This document shows positions 8,156-17,089 of a stretch of DNA of 64,000 bases, in pieces; position 1 is the first letter of the stretch, and every line of letters begins with the position of its first letter. Below the pieces are notes generated by a model. It ran no database searches and was not told the DNA's origin. It saw only the letters and a program-made list of their open reading frames with translations. The stretch comes from UBA8389 sp942493385 (GTDB lineage Bacteria > Bacteroidota > Bacteroidia > Bacteroidales > UBA1402): NCBI GenBank assembly GCA_942493385.1, contig OW818699.1, positions 1,922,001 to 1,986,000 on the forward strand. Reading direction: 5' to 3'. The translations under genes were made by a program, and so were the position numbers.

Positions 8156-9247
8156 ATGGAATCTCCAAAAATACGTGTCGGAATCTCCCAAGGCGACATC
8201 AACGGTGTCGGTTACGAAGTGATTCTCAAAACACTTTCCGATAATAGGGTCTACGAAAACCAGGCTGTGGTCATCTACGGTTCAGCCAAAGTGGCGGCCT
8301 ATCACAAAAAGGCGCTTGACCTGAACAATGTGAATCTGAGCATCGTCGGTTCAGCTCGCGAAGCGCAGGTTGGCAAGATCAGCATCGTCAACTGCACCGA
8401 TGACGAAGTGAAGGTCGAACTTTCACAGTCCACTCCGATAGCAGGCAAAGCCTCTTTTCAAGCGCTGGAACGTGCTTGCCAGGAGCTTAAAGACGGTCTG
8501 ATCGATGTTTTGGTAACAGCCCCAATCAACAAAAAGAACATTCAATCCGAGAGTTTCACTTTCCCGGGTCACACTGAATACCTCGAATCCGTTTTTGGTG
8601 AGGGCAAACCAGCGCTGATGATCATGGTGAGTCCCATCATGAAGGTTGCCGTGGCAACTGGACACATTCCGTTGGCTCAGGTTCCTGCTGCATTGGATGT
8701 GCCAAGTTTGGTTACTAAAATCCGGATGCTCAACAAGTCATTGATCAAGGATTTCAACATCATCAAACCCCGTATTGCCGTGCTTGGTCTAAACCCGCAC
8801 GCAGGTGACGAAGGTTTGATTGGCCGCGAGGACCAGGAAATTATTGCCGAAGCCGTTCGCAAGGCTCAGGAACAACACGTTTGTTGTTTTGGTCCCATTC
8901 CTGCAGACGGATTTTTCGGCTCTGGTGATTTTAAGAAATACGACGGCATTCTGGCCATGTACCACGACCAAGGTTTGATTCCTTTCAAGGCGCTCAGCAT
9001 GGACAGTGGCGTGAATTACACGGCCGGTTTGTCCATCATCCGTACGTCTCCTGCCCATGGCACGGCGTATTCCATTGCCGGTCAGAATGTTGCATCCGAA
9101 GAATCGTTCCGTGAAGCCTTTTACATGGCCTGCGATGTGTTCAACAACCGCAACGGATATGCCGAAATGACGAGCAATCCGCTCCGCAAACAGCACATTG
9201 TTCAAACGGGAGAGCTTTCCGATTTGAAAATGCCAGAAGATATTTAA
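8156..9247 (+). CDS. pdxA: 4-hydroxythreonine-4-phosphate dehydrogenase
   Basis: 363 residues from ATG 8156. It oxidises 4-phosphohydroxy-L-threonine in pyridoxal phosphate synthesis. The metal-binding histidines fall at H170, H215 and H270, matching E. coli H166/H211/H266 with a constant offset of four. The N-terminal GISQGDINGVG, the FPGHTEYL loop and HDQGLIPFK are also present. It heads the conserved Bacteroidales cluster pdxA, sigma-54 regulator, lptE, TPR gene, secG. This is the biosynthetic PdxA; the acid-sugar-linked PdxA2 type normally sits beside a DUF1537 kinase, which here is 24 kb away. Confidence 0.92.
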   Translation: MESPKIRVGISQGDINGVGYEVILKTLSDNRVYENQAVVIYGSAKVAAYHKKALDLNNVNLSIVGSAREAQVGKISIVNCTDDEVKVELSQSTPIAGKASFQALERACQELKDGLIDVLVTAPINKKNIQSESFTFPGHTEYLESVFGEGKPALMIMVSPIMKVAVATGHIPLAQVPAALDVPSLVTKIRMLNKSLIKDFNIIKPRIAVLGLNPHAGDEGLIGREDQEIIAEAVRKAQEQHVCCFGPIPADGFFGSGDFKKYDGILAMYHDQGLIPFKALSMDSGVNYTAGLSIIRTSPAHGTAYSIAGQNVASEESFREAFYMACDVFNNRNGYAEMTSNPLRKQHIVQTGELSDLKMPEDI

Positions 9248-9259
9248 TAGCAACGCATC

Positions 9260-10468
9260 GTGGATATTCAAAGCGTCAAACAGCGTTTCGGCATCATTGG
9301 CAATGCCCCTGAGCTCAACCGAGCCATCGATGTGGCCGTTCAGGTCGCGCCGACCGATCTTTCGGTGCTCATTACCGGCGAAAGCGGGGTGGGGAAGGAA
9401 AGTTTTCCTCAAATTATTCACCAGTTCAGTCATCGCAAACACGGCCCATACATTGCTGTGAATTGTGGCGCCATACCGGAAGGAACCATCGATTCCGAAC
9501 TCTTTGGTCACGAAAAAGGCTCTTTCACAGGTGCTTTGGCCGATCGAAAAGGTTATTTCGAAGTAGCCGACGGTGGTACCATTTTTCTGGATGAAGTCGG
9601 TGAATTGCCATTGTCCACCCAAGCCAGACTCTTGAGGGTGCTCGAATCGGGCGAATTCATCCGGGTCGGTTCCTCCAAGACTCAAAAAACCAACGTCCGC
9701 ATCGTGGCCGCCACCAACATGAACATGGGGGAAGCCATACAGGGCAATCATTTCCGCGAAGATCTCTATTATCGGCTGAACACGGTGCCCATCAGCGTTC
9801 CACCGCTACGTGACCGGCCCGATGACATTCTGCGCCTCTTTCGCAAATTTGCCGCCGATTTCGCTGAAAAATACCGGATGCCTGCCTTGCAACTCACCGA
9901 AGATGCCAAATCGGTTTTGACTTCGTACCGTTGGCCTGGCAACATCCGTCAGTTAAAGAACATTGCTGAACAGATTTCCATCATTGAACAACAAAGGGAG
10001 ATTTCGGCCAACATCTTGCGTTCCTACTTGCCGGACAGTTCCTTCGAAAAGATACCTGCCTTGTATGCTGGTGGTGCCAATCGTCCTGTCGACAGCCGTT
10101 CCTTTGCCAACGAGCGGGAAATTCTGTATCAGGTGCTGTTTGACATGAAAAAGGACATGAACGAGCTCAAACTGCTCGTGAACGACATCATGATGAAAAG
10201 CGGTGCGGAAGGTCCTGCCTCCGAAAAGGATTTCGGCAATTATGCCACGTTCCATGCGCCTGAACCCTCCAGTCACCGGCCTGCCGTCCACAACATCGAA
10301 GATACTGAGGAATATGTGGAAGAATCCTTCTCCTTGGAAGATATGGAAAAGGAAGCCATTCGCAAGGCGCTGGATCGCAACGGCGGCAAGCGTAAGAATG
10401 CTGCCTCCGACCTGAATATTTCAGAACGTACTTTGTATCGTAAGATTAAAGAATACAAATTGGATTGA
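9260..10468 (+). CDS. Sigma-54-dependent transcriptional regulator (no sensor domain)
   Basis: 402 residues, GTG start. The AAA+ domain begins almost at the N-terminus: Walker A GESGVGKE at 40-47, the sigma-54 contact loop GSFTGA at 87-92, Walker B with D111-E112, and arginine-finger region PPLRDRPDD. A poorly conserved linker (about 265-355) leads to a Fis-type helix-turn-helix at the C-terminus (NISERTLYRKIKEY). There is no receiver, GAF or PAS domain, so its input signal is not evident. It lies 12 bases after pdxA, and the lptE frame begins immediately after or overlapping its stop. This gene order is standard in Bacteroidales. Confidence 0.88.
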   Translation: MDIQSVKQRFGIIGNAPELNRAIDVAVQVAPTDLSVLITGESGVGKESFPQIIHQFSHRKHGPYIAVNCGAIPEGTIDSELFGHEKGSFTGALADRKGYFEVADGGTIFLDEVGELPLSTQARLLRVLESGEFIRVGSSKTQKTNVRIVAATNMNMGEAIQGNHFREDLYYRLNTVPISVPPLRDRPDDILRLFRKFAADFAEKYRMPALQLTEDAKSVLTSYRWPGNIRQLKNIAEQISIIEQQREISANILRSYLPDSSFEKIPALYAGGANRPVDSRSFANEREILYQVLFDMKKDMNELKLLVNDIMMKSGAEGPASEKDFGNYATFHAPEPSSHRPAVHNIEDTEEYVEESFSLEDMEKEAIRKALDRNGGKRKNAASDLNISERTLYRKIKEYKLD

Positions 10469-10470
10469 CC

Positions 10471-10974
10471 GTGAAACGATTTCTGCTGCTACTTTTGCCT
10501 TTGCTGCTGCTCTCCGGCTGTACCGTTTCCTATAAATTGAACGGTGCATCCATCGATTATGCCCGAGTCAAAACCATTTCCATTCAGGAATTCCCGAATC
10601 AGGCGCCTTTTGTGTATCCGCCTTTTTCACAGGTATTTACAGAAGGATTGAAAGAAAAGTTCATCAGGCAGACCAAGCTTAAGATGAAACCCAGAGAGGG
10701 TGATTTGCAGTTGGAAGGCGAGATTGTCGGTTGGGAACTCACGCCTATGGCACAACAGGCAGACGGTTATGCCTCTGAAACCAAACTGAACATCACCGTC
10801 AATGTCCGTTTCACCAATACGACCAACGAGAAGGAGGATTTTGAACAGAAATTCTCTGCTTTCCGCCAATTTAGCACCACCAGCATGCTGGAAGATGTTC
10901 AGGATGCTCTTTTGGAAGAAATCACCAAGGAAATATCCGAAGCTATTTTTAATAAAACAGTAGCCAATTGGTAA
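10471..10974 (+). CDS. lptE: LPS assembly lipoprotein LptE
   Basis: 167 residues from GTG 10471; a TTG at 10465, overlapping the upstream stop, would add two residues. The lipoprotein signal ends at LLLLSGC (lipid-modified Cys17). The remainder has the LptE beta-sheet pattern (SIDYARVKTISIQEFPN at the start, amphipathic C-terminal helix). It should form the plug of the LptD translocon in the outer membrane. The assignment leans on conserved position between the sigma-54 regulator and the TPR gene as well as sequence. Confidence 0.82.
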   Translation: MKRFLLLLLPLLLLSGCTVSYKLNGASIDYARVKTISIQEFPNQAPFVYPPFSQVFTEGLKEKFIRQTKLKMKPREGDLQLEGEIVGWELTPMAQQADGYASETKLNITVNVRFTNTTNEKEDFEQKFSAFRQFSTTSMLEDVQDALLEEITKEISEAIFNKTVANW

Positions 10975-10975
10975 G

Positions 10976-11839
10976 ATGAAGACAGACGATATCAGACTTT
11001 GGATCAACGAACCTTCCCTGATGAACCGGGAAAACATGCTTCAGCTGAAGGCAGTCTTGGAAGACTACCCCTGTTTTACGATTGCCAGGATGTTGTATCT
11101 GAAAAGCCTTCTAAACCTCAACGATCTGCATTTTTCGGCTTCGCTGATCAAGACGGCTGTTTCTGTGCCCGACCGTCGAAGACTGTATTACTACATCGAG
11201 GGAAAAAGTTTGCCTGAACATTTGGAAAACCCGAAGGCGGCACCCTTGGAATCCGGTGGTTTCTCCCTGATCGACCGTTTTTTGCAAGGTAGCACACCTA
11301 CTCCGGCACCGATGGAAGAAGAGGCAGAAACGTTTTATGAATTACCTGTGACCACTGTTTCTGCAACTGTTTCTGATGCGCCCGTTCAGCCAAAACCGAC
11401 TGCTTTGAACACTTTCGCCCAAGTACCGATCAAGGCCGAGGAGGGTTTTGTGCTGAACTATGCGGAATTCCTTTCCATGCAACCCGATGCTGGACCAGAG
11501 GTAACCGTTGAGCCGATGAACGGACAGGATCTGATTGATCAATTTCTTGAGAAATCGGCTAATAACGACCCGAAAATCCGAATGAGGCCTGTAGGTGAAA
11601 AATCGGTTGACGAAGATGCTGTCGATGAAGTCGCCGCTTTGGAACAAATGGTATCCTCCTTCAACCTGCCTGAAGACTCCTTTACGGACACCTTGGCCAA
11701 AATCTACCTGAAACAGAAGCGGTATGACCGTGCACTTGAAATATTCAAGGGTTTAAGCTTGAAATATCCAGAAAAAAATGTTTACTTTGCAGACCAAATT
11801 CGATTCCTCGAGAAACTGATTAGTCACATCAAAAAATAG
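10976..11839 (+). CDS. Tetratricopeptide-like protein, function unknown
   Basis: 287 residues, no signal peptide. An N-terminal helical region (about 1-75, with ARMLYLKSLLNL) is followed by a low-complexity Pro/Glu/Thr linker, then C-terminal helices (about 230-285) with a TPR-like pair ending in 'YDRALEIFKGLSLKYPEKN'. This protein is regularly found between lptE and secG in Bacteroidales. It starts two bases after lptE. A scaffold role for envelope assembly is a guess from context only. Confidence 0.7.
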   Translation: MKTDDIRLWINEPSLMNRENMLQLKAVLEDYPCFTIARMLYLKSLLNLNDLHFSASLIKTAVSVPDRRRLYYYIEGKSLPEHLENPKAAPLESGGFSLIDRFLQGSTPTPAPMEEEAETFYELPVTTVSATVSDAPVQPKPTALNTFAQVPIKAEEGFVLNYAEFLSMQPDAGPEVTVEPMNGQDLIDQFLEKSANNDPKIRMRPVGEKSVDEDAVDEVAALEQMVSSFNLPEDSFTDTLAKIYLKQKRYDRALEIFKGLSLKYPEKNVYFADQIRFLEKLISHIKK

Positions 11840-11861
11840 TATCCTCAAAAAATAATTTAAT

Positions 11862-12263
11862 ATGTACCTGCTCATTACCATTCTCATTTTTCTTGCTTCT
11901 TTACTTCTGATTCTGATCGTACTCGTTCAAAACTCAAAAGGCGGTGGTCTATCGTCTGGTTTTTCAGCCACCAATCAAGTGATGGGTGTTCGCAAAACGA
12001 CCGACTTTTTGGAAAAAGCAACATGGACGCTGGCTATTGCCCTTTCTTTGCTTTGCATTGTTTCTGCAGGTTTCATCACCACTTCCGACGAAGTACAGGC
12101 CAAACAGTCCATCATCAAGAATGAGGTTCAGAACGCCGTTAAAATTGATCCGAATTTGAACAATCCTGGTTTTGCCAATCAACAAAGCGCTGCTACTGCC
12201 GAAGGTCAGGCTGCGCCCGCTCAGCAGGCTCCTGCACAGGAAGCTCCCGCTGCAAAAAAATAA
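11862..12263 (+). CDS. secG: Preprotein translocase subunit SecG
   Basis: 133 residues. Two transmembrane helices (about 3-23 and 54-72) flank the conserved cytoplasmic loop LVQNSKGGGLSSGF typical of SecG, which assists SecA-driven export through SecYEG. The C-terminal tail after residue 80 is a long Ala/Gln/Pro-rich extension ending in AAKK, usual in Bacteroidota SecG and absent in E. coli. It is the last gene of the pdxA block and is followed by a good terminator. Confidence 0.9.
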   Translation: MYLLITILIFLASLLLILIVLVQNSKGGGLSSGFSATNQVMGVRKTTDFLEKATWTLAIALSLLCIVSAGFITTSDEVQAKQSIIKNEVQNAVKIDPNLNNPGFANQQSAATAEGQAAPAQQAPAQEAPAAKK

Positions 12264-12297
12264 ATCCGCCGTCTTTTTTATAGACCGGATACGACCG

Positions 12298-12325
12298 AAA
12301 GGAGTCTGAACAAGGCTCCTTTTTT
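12298..12325 (+). terminator. Rho-independent terminator after secG
   Basis: A 9-bp stem (AAAGGAGTC with GGCTCCTTT, one G-T pair) with a 7-base loop leads into a T run. It separates the pdxA-secG unit from the ABC transporter genes. Confidence 0.75.
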
Positions 12326-12347
12326 GTACCTGTTATTCCCATTTTGC

Positions 12348-13487
12348 ATGAAAAAGATACTGCCCATCCTGTTTTTGTTGTTGTTGACCGCCTGCACGAG
12401 TCCCAACAAGGGTAAAAGGGAAGCCTCGGCTGAACTATTGCCGGACAGCAGCATGTGCCTCGATTATGCCACGGGTTTCAAAGTCGATTATTTTCAACAT
12501 TACAAGCGCGTAATTCTGGCTGATCCCTGGAAAAAGGGTACCGAATTGGTTCGTTATTACTTGGTTGCGGATGATCAAGTTGAAGTGCCGACTGATGGCA
12601 TTCGAATCCGCATTCCACTTCGTACGTTGGTTTCTGGCTCTTGCACCCAATATGCCTTTTTGGAACAATTGGGCGAACTTTCTGCGGTAAAGGGCATTTG
12701 TGACGTCAAGACCATTTACAATGCAACACTTCGTCAGGCTGTTCAAAAAGGTGAGATCAAGGATCTGGGTGACCCTTTCCAGATTGACGTGGAACGCTGC
12801 ATGATTCTTAAGCCGGAAGCACTTCTGATGAACAGTTTCAATCAGCAGGATGAACATTTGGCTCGAATTCGTGAAAGCGGTATCCCTGTGCTTTACGACA
12901 ATGAATGGATGGAGTCGGGCTTGCTTGCCAGAGCCGAATGGATCCGATTCATTGCTTGTCTGTTCAACAAGGAAACCTTGGCCGATAGCATTTTTCAGGT
13001 GGTGTCCTCGAATTATGAGCACTTGAAGAAGCTGGCATCCACAGCCAAAACGGTGAAGCCTGAAGTGCTTTCGGGCGATGACTTTCGCGGTACTTGGTAC
13101 TTGCCTGGTGGTCAGAGTTTTACGGCACAATTGTTTGCCGATGCGGGTGCACGGTACAAATACAACAGCGACACTACGTCAGGCAGCCGACCTTTCACTT
13201 TTGAACAAATACTGAAAGACTTCCATCAAGCGGATGTCTGGGTGGGAGTGACCAATGGGAATTCGTTGTCTTCCCTTCAAAAACTGGACGATCGCTATGC
13301 CTTGTTCCGGTCATTTAGGGATGGAAACGTGTATGCCTATACCAACCGGACCACCCCCGAAGGTGGCAATGACTTCTGGGAAAGCGCTGTAGCTCGGCCG
13401 GAGCTGCTCTTGTCGGATTTCATCAAGGTTTTCCATCCGGAATTGCTTCCCGAAGCTCCTTGGCATTATTTGAAAAAATTACGGTAA
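12348..13487 (+). CDS. ABC transporter substrate-binding lipoprotein (iron/cobalamin type)
   Basis: 379 residues from ATG 12348, with a lipoprotein signal ending LLLLTAC (Cys16). The body fits periplasmic binding protein class III (BtuF/FhuD/FepB family): a leading domain with SCTQYAFLEQLGELSAVKGI, a bridging helix, and the typical closing 'GNDFWESAVARPELLLSDF'. It should present a chelate such as a siderophore, haem or cobalamin to the permease encoded 22 bases downstream. No residues that fix the ligand are recognisable and no riboswitch is visible upstream. Confidence 0.82.
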   Translation: MKKILPILFLLLLTACTSPNKGKREASAELLPDSSMCLDYATGFKVDYFQHYKRVILADPWKKGTELVRYYLVADDQVEVPTDGIRIRIPLRTLVSGSCTQYAFLEQLGELSAVKGICDVKTIYNATLRQAVQKGEIKDLGDPFQIDVERCMILKPEALLMNSFNQQDEHLARIRESGIPVLYDNEWMESGLLARAEWIRFIACLFNKETLADSIFQVVSSNYEHLKKLASTAKTVKPEVLSGDDFRGTWYLPGGQSFTAQLFADAGARYKYNSDTTSGSRPFTFEQILKDFHQADVWVGVTNGNSLSSLQKLDDRYALFRSFRDGNVYAYTNRTTPEGGNDFWESAVARPELLLSDFIKVFHPELLPEAPWHYLKKLR

Positions 13488-13509
13488 CTTCGCCAGAAAT
13501 TCCGTCAAA

Positions 13510-14514
13510 ATGAGTCGTAACAGCCTTTTGTTCTTGATGCTTGGAGTAGCCCTTGTCCTGCTTTTTTTGCTGGATCTGGTGCTTGGAAGCATTCGGATTC
13601 CTTTGAAGGAGTTGATTGGCGCCCTTCAAAATACGGGTGATGATACGATCTATCGCGAAATTCTTTTTGGCTACCGATTGCCCAAAGCCTTGACGGCTAT
13701 CTTGGCCGGTGCTGCGCTTTCCGTGGCCGGATTGCTCATGCAGACCTTGTTCCGCAATCCGCTGGCTGGTCCCGATGTATTGGGAGTCAACGCAGGTGCG
13801 AGCTTGGGTGTGGCACTCATCACGATGTTCACTTCAGGGGTAGGCACCTTTCTGTTGGGTTTTGGCTCGTGGGGACTGGTGGTTGCCGCGGTAGTTGGCG
13901 CTGTCGGGGTTTTGCTGTTGGTTTTGCTGGCTTCCGTGCGCGTGCCCGACCTTGTTTCCCTGCTGATTGTCGGGATGATGTTCGGCTATATTGCCTCCTC
14001 CGTTGTCAGTCTGTTGCAAAATGTGAGCAATCCCGATACGCTCAAGGTTTTTGTGATCTGGACCTTCGGTAGTCTGAGCGCCGTTACCTGGAAGCTCTTT
14101 CCGGTGCTGTTGTTGGTGGTTTCGCTAGGTTTACTGCTGGCAGCCTTTCTTCAGAAATCGCTGAATGCCCTTTTGTTGGGCGAACACTATGCCAAAGGGC
14201 TCGGCGTATCGGTTGCCCGTACCCGTTTTTTGATCATATTGGCAACTGCTTTGTTGGCTGGCGGCGTCACCGCTTTTGCAGGACCCATCGGTTTTATCGG
14301 CATTACGGTGCCGCACATCGCCCGTGGATTGTTTAAAAGCTGGAACCATCGCATCGTATTGCCTGCATCGATGCTTTGTGGGGCTTGCTTGATGCTTCTT
14401 TGCGACTGCATCACACAAGGCCCGTTCCTGAGCAATGCGTTGCCCATCAATTCGGTCACCGCTTTATTCGGGGCACCGATGATTATTTGGATTCTGTTGA
14501 AAAAGAACAAGTAA
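13510..14514 (+). CDS. FecCD-family ABC permease (iron/cobalamin type)
   Basis: 334 residues with about ten hydrophobic helices and the FecCD/BtuC signatures RLPKALTAILAGAALSVAG (start), NPLAGPDVLGVNAGA, and the ATPase-coupling loop with GPIGFIGITVPHIAR near 255-270. It forms the inner-membrane channel for the lipoprotein encoded just upstream. No ATPase gene follows; a fitting BtuD/FecE-type ATPase lies at 54.9 kb. The last 32 bases overlap the 3' end of the convergent PPTase gene. Confidence 0.87.
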   Translation: MSRNSLLFLMLGVALVLLFLLDLVLGSIRIPLKELIGALQNTGDDTIYREILFGYRLPKALTAILAGAALSVAGLLMQTLFRNPLAGPDVLGVNAGASLGVALITMFTSGVGTFLLGFGSWGLVVAAVVGAVGVLLLVLLASVRVPDLVSLLIVGMMFGYIASSVVSLLQNVSNPDTLKVFVIWTFGSLSAVTWKLFPVLLLVVSLGLLLAAFLQKSLNALLLGEHYAKGLGVSVARTRFLIILATALLAGGVTAFAGPIGFIGITVPHIARGLFKSWNHRIVLPASMLCGACLMLLCDCITQGPFLSNALPINSVTALFGAPMIIWILLKKNK

Positions 14515-15118
14515 GTACAAAGTCCGGCTCCACGCGGTAATCAATGATGAAGGTGCTGCCAGTGCGCAGAAAGATTCCTCTAAAACGACCGTTTTTATCA
14601 AGCGGTGAAAATTCACTGATGCGCAACTCCTGCGCAAAATCCACCCCTTCTTCCGGAACCGCTTTGAACATGGCTTCCTTGGCGCACCAATGCAGCAACA
14701 AGCCGACTGTTTCGATGGTAGCGTTGCTGAACTGTTTCAACCTGCTTTCCTCGTCCGGGTGCATGAATTTGTGCCTTATTTTGAGGATCCGATCCGATCG
14801 GTATTCCAAGTCCACTCCAATCATCTGGTTTGGGCTAAGCATGACAGCCACATAATTCTTGGTATGGGAGATGCTGATGGATAAATTGCTGTTCAGCAGA
14901 TAGGGTTTCCCCGATGGCTGATAGGCGATGTCCATGCCTTGGATGCCCATTTCGGAAGCCATTGCCCTGACTGCCAAGAATTCCATCCTCCTGACCTGAT
15001 TGACATGAGAAGGCCGTACATTCGACCCGGATTGTTTTAGCAAGAGTTCCTCCTCTTCTACCATCTTCCAGATGCCGAGCTGATAGTCCTCCGTTTTTTT
15101 GAGAAGATGTATGGGCAT
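14483..15118 (-). CDS. 4'-phosphopantetheinyl transferase, Sfp type
   Basis: 211 residues. It transfers phosphopantetheine from CoA to acyl or peptidyl carrier proteins. The Sfp motifs are clear: GVDLEY at 101-106 (Mg-binding D103 and E105) and WCAKEAMFK at 144-152. The size fits the Sfp/Gsp group, not the 120-residue AcpS type. No polyketide or non-ribosomal peptide genes are near, so in this genome it may serve fatty-acid ACP. It converges with, and overlaps, the FecCD permease gene by 32 bases. Confidence 0.9.
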   Translation of the reverse strand: MPIHLLKKTEDYQLGIWKMVEEEELLLKQSGSNVRPSHVNQVRRMEFLAVRAMASEMGIQGMDIAYQPSGKPYLLNSNLSISISHTKNYVAVMLSPNQMIGVDLEYRSDRILKIRHKFMHPDEESRLKQFSNATIETVGLLLHWCAKEAMFKAVPEEGVDFAQELRISEFSPLDKNGRFRGIFLRTGSTFIIDYRVEPDFVLTCSFSTESK

Positions 15119-15156
15119 GTTTAGTTCTTGAATATAAAATTTTTCAATAACTGAGT

Positions 15157-15183
15157 AATGGCCACCCAGATCGGGCAGCCATT
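15157..15183 (-). terminator. Strong hairpin after ssb, no T tract
   Basis: A fully paired 11-bp stem (AATGGCTGCCC with GGGTGGCCATT, two G-T pairs) around a 5-base loop lies 45 bases after the ssb stop and 39 bases before the PPTase start. There is no T run after it, so termination or mRNA 3'-end protection are both possible. Confidence 0.5.
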
Positions 15184-15227
15184 AGTTTGATTTATACCAG
15201 TCTGTTGACAAGGCATTTTGAGATTGC

Positions 15228-15656
15228 TTAGAACGGCAGATCGTCTGAACTTTCTGAAGGAGCTGGTGCTTCGTTTGAAGGTGTTTTTGGAGCGGAAGCA
15301 TGTGAGTCTGCGGAAGCATCGTCTGGACGACGGCCCAGAAGCTGAATGTTATCAGCTACGATTTCCGTGCTGTAACGGACAACGCCTTCTTTTTCCCATT
15401 TGCGGGTGGAAATCTTGCCTTCCACGAATATTTGGCTGCCTTTCTTGATGTATTTTTCGGCGATTTCAGCCAAGCCTCTCCAGGCGACGATGTTGTGCCA
15501 TTCGGTGCGGTCGGGAACTTGCGTGCCGTTGGCCAGGGTGTAACCACGTTCGGTGGTGGCGAGGGTGATGGTGGCAACGGCGATACCGCTGTCCAGGTAG
15601 CGAACTTCCGGATCTTTTCCGACGTTGCCCACTAAGATTGCTTTGTTGACTGACAT
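15228..15656 (-). CDS. ssb: Single-stranded DNA-binding protein
   Basis: 142 residues. The OB-fold spans residues 1-105 (start MSVNKAILVGNVGKDPEVRY; WHNIVAW; GKISTRKWE), followed by a short acidic, Ser/Pro/Ala-rich linker and the conserved protein-interaction tip DDLPF. It coats single-stranded DNA in replication and repair and recruits partners through the tip. It lies between mutY upstream and the PPTase downstream on the same strand but has its own well-matched promoter. The same DDLPF ending recurs in the DUF3127 protein at 25.1 kb. Confidence 0.93.
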   Translation of the reverse strand: MSVNKAILVGNVGKDPEVRYLDSGIAVATITLATTERGYTLANGTQVPDRTEWHNIVAWRGLAEIAEKYIKKGSQIFVEGKISTRKWEKEGVVRYSTEIVADNIQLLGRRPDDASADSHASAPKTPSNEAPAPSESSDDLPF

Positions 15657-15742
15657 TTTTCTAACGTTTAATATTTACTATTCAGGGTATTTTTTCGCTG
15701 GTACTTGAACCATGAAGTGCGCATCTTTTTTGGTTCACGATT

Positions 15743-15774
15743 CAAATGTAGGTATAAAAACCTAGCCCTCCAAA
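15743..15774 (-). promoter_or_regulatory. Promoter of ssb
   Basis: Read on the minus strand: TTTG (15774-15771), 20-base spacer, then TACATTTG (15750-15743), both exact matches to the Bacteroidota promoter. The ssb start follows about 87 bases later, leaving a moderately long leader. Confidence 0.7.
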
Positions 15775-15809
15775 CGTTTAATAATATTTAACACAATATT
15801 AATTAAATA

Positions 15810-16877
15810 TTACTTTATGGATGATTTTCTAAGGAAGTTCTCGGTCATTTTGGATACGGCAAAGGTATCAATTTTTTCGAAAGGAACCTTGGTCCAGGAA
15901 GTAGGAATGTTAGTTATCTGCTGAATCCGTATTGGTAGAAATGTGGCATGAATGATTCGGTGACTTAGTATGTGCTTATATGTCAATGCATTGCCAATTG
16001 AATACGCTTCTCCGAACCAGGTTTTCAACAAAGGTTCCTCCAATATTCGTTCCATGGAGAGCGGCTTCGGGGATTCGATGAGTGGAAATTCCCAAAGGTT
16101 TTGCCAGATGTCGTTTTCAAGCCTTTGCTGAAGCCAGGTATGTTTCTCAAAGGTAGGAACCAGATACAAAAAGTAACGATTTTTTTTGGACACCGTCTTG
16201 GTCTTGACGGGAAGTTCGGCGACGCGTTCAGCCGAAAGCGCGAGGCAATGTGCTGACAATGGACAGTTTCCGCAATCGGGGCGTACGGGAACACATTGCA
16301 GCGCCCCGAATTCCATCAAGGCTTGGTTGTGTCTGGACGGATGTTCCTTATCTAAGAGTTCAGCCGCCAGTTCGTAAAAAATGCGTTTGCCTTCGGAGGA
16401 GTTGATGGGTGTGTCGATGTTGAAGAGTCTGGACAGCACCCGGTAAACGTTTCCGTCTACCACCGCTTTGGGTTCACCGTAGGCAATGGATGAAATGGCA
16501 GCCGCTGTGTACTCTCCAACACCTTTTAAAAGGAGTAAGTTGGCGTAGTTCTTGGGGAAGACGCCACTGAAGTCTTTAACTATCTGTTTGGCAGTTGCAT
16601 GCATGTTTCTGGCTCGGCTGTAGTAGCCCAAACCTTGCCAACGCTTTAGCAAATCGTCCAGCGGAGCCTCGGCCAGGGTCTTTACGTCCGGAAAACGAGA
16701 CAAAATGGATTCGTAGTAGGGGAGACCTTGTTCCACCCTAGTCTGTTGCAAAATAATTTCGGAAAGCCACACCTTGTAAGGGTTCGGATTCTGCCTCCAC
16801 GGGAGTGCTCTTTGGTGTACTTCATACCATTCCGAAAGCAAAGTTGCGACGGTGGAAATGCCTGATAATGAATTCAT
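15810..16877 (-). CDS. mutY: A/G-specific adenine glycosylase
   Basis: 355 residues. It removes adenine mispaired with 8-oxoguanine. The helix-hairpin-helix LKGVGEYTA lies near 117-125, catalytic Glu40 in the SEIILQQTRV motif, catalytic Asp141 in VVDGNV, and the 4Fe-4S cluster ligands C195, C202, C205 and C211 (C-x6-C-x2-C-x5-C). The NUDIX-like C-terminal domain for 8-oxoG recognition follows from about residue 230. It is transcribed divergently from HU. All key residues are present. Confidence 0.93.
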   Translation of the reverse strand: MNSLSGISTVATLLSEWYEVHQRALPWRQNPNPYKVWLSEIILQQTRVEQGLPYYESILSRFPDVKTLAEAPLDDLLKRWQGLGYYSRARNMHATAKQIVKDFSGVFPKNYANLLLLKGVGEYTAAAISSIAYGEPKAVVDGNVYRVLSRLFNIDTPINSSEGKRIFYELAAELLDKEHPSRHNQALMEFGALQCVPVRPDCGNCPLSAHCLALSAERVAELPVKTKTVSKKNRYFLYLVPTFEKHTWLQQRLENDIWQNLWEFPLIESPKPLSMERILEEPLLKTWFGEAYSIGNALTYKHILSHRIIHATFLPIRIQQITNIPTSWTKVPFEKIDTFAVSKMTENFLRKSSIK

Positions 16878-16928
16878 ACCACAAAGTACGCTTAATTTTC
16901 AAAAAATCATAAAAATCCACACGGAAAG

Positions 16929-16960
16929 TTTTTTTAAAAGAAAAGAAACCTATATATTTG
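16929..16960 (+). promoter_or_regulatory. Promoter of the HU gene
   Basis: TATATTTG at 16953-16960 is an exact -7 match, with a T-rich element at 16929-16935 about 17 bases upstream in the -33 position. The predicted leader is about 120 bases and includes a small CAATG-TTTG-CATTG hairpin around 17005-17018. Confidence 0.6.
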
Positions 16961-17089
16961 CAAGCCAAAAAATTACTACCGTTTTGAGTAGCGAGGGCAG
17001 AGGCAATGTTTGCATTGACTATGCCGAGTCACGAGAAACGACTTAATTCAATTAGAAACCTATTGTATAACCTATAAATATTTATTGAG

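Noticed and set aside
15775..15809. AT-rich inverted repeat TAATATT/AATATTA after mutY
   Set aside because: Short, low complexity and with no T run, so too weak to call a terminator.
17006..17077. 23-codon open frame in the HU leader (starting ATGTTTGCATTG)
   Set aside because: No start context, no sign of conservation visible, and it ends 12 bases before the HU ATG. It could be chance in a 120-base leader.
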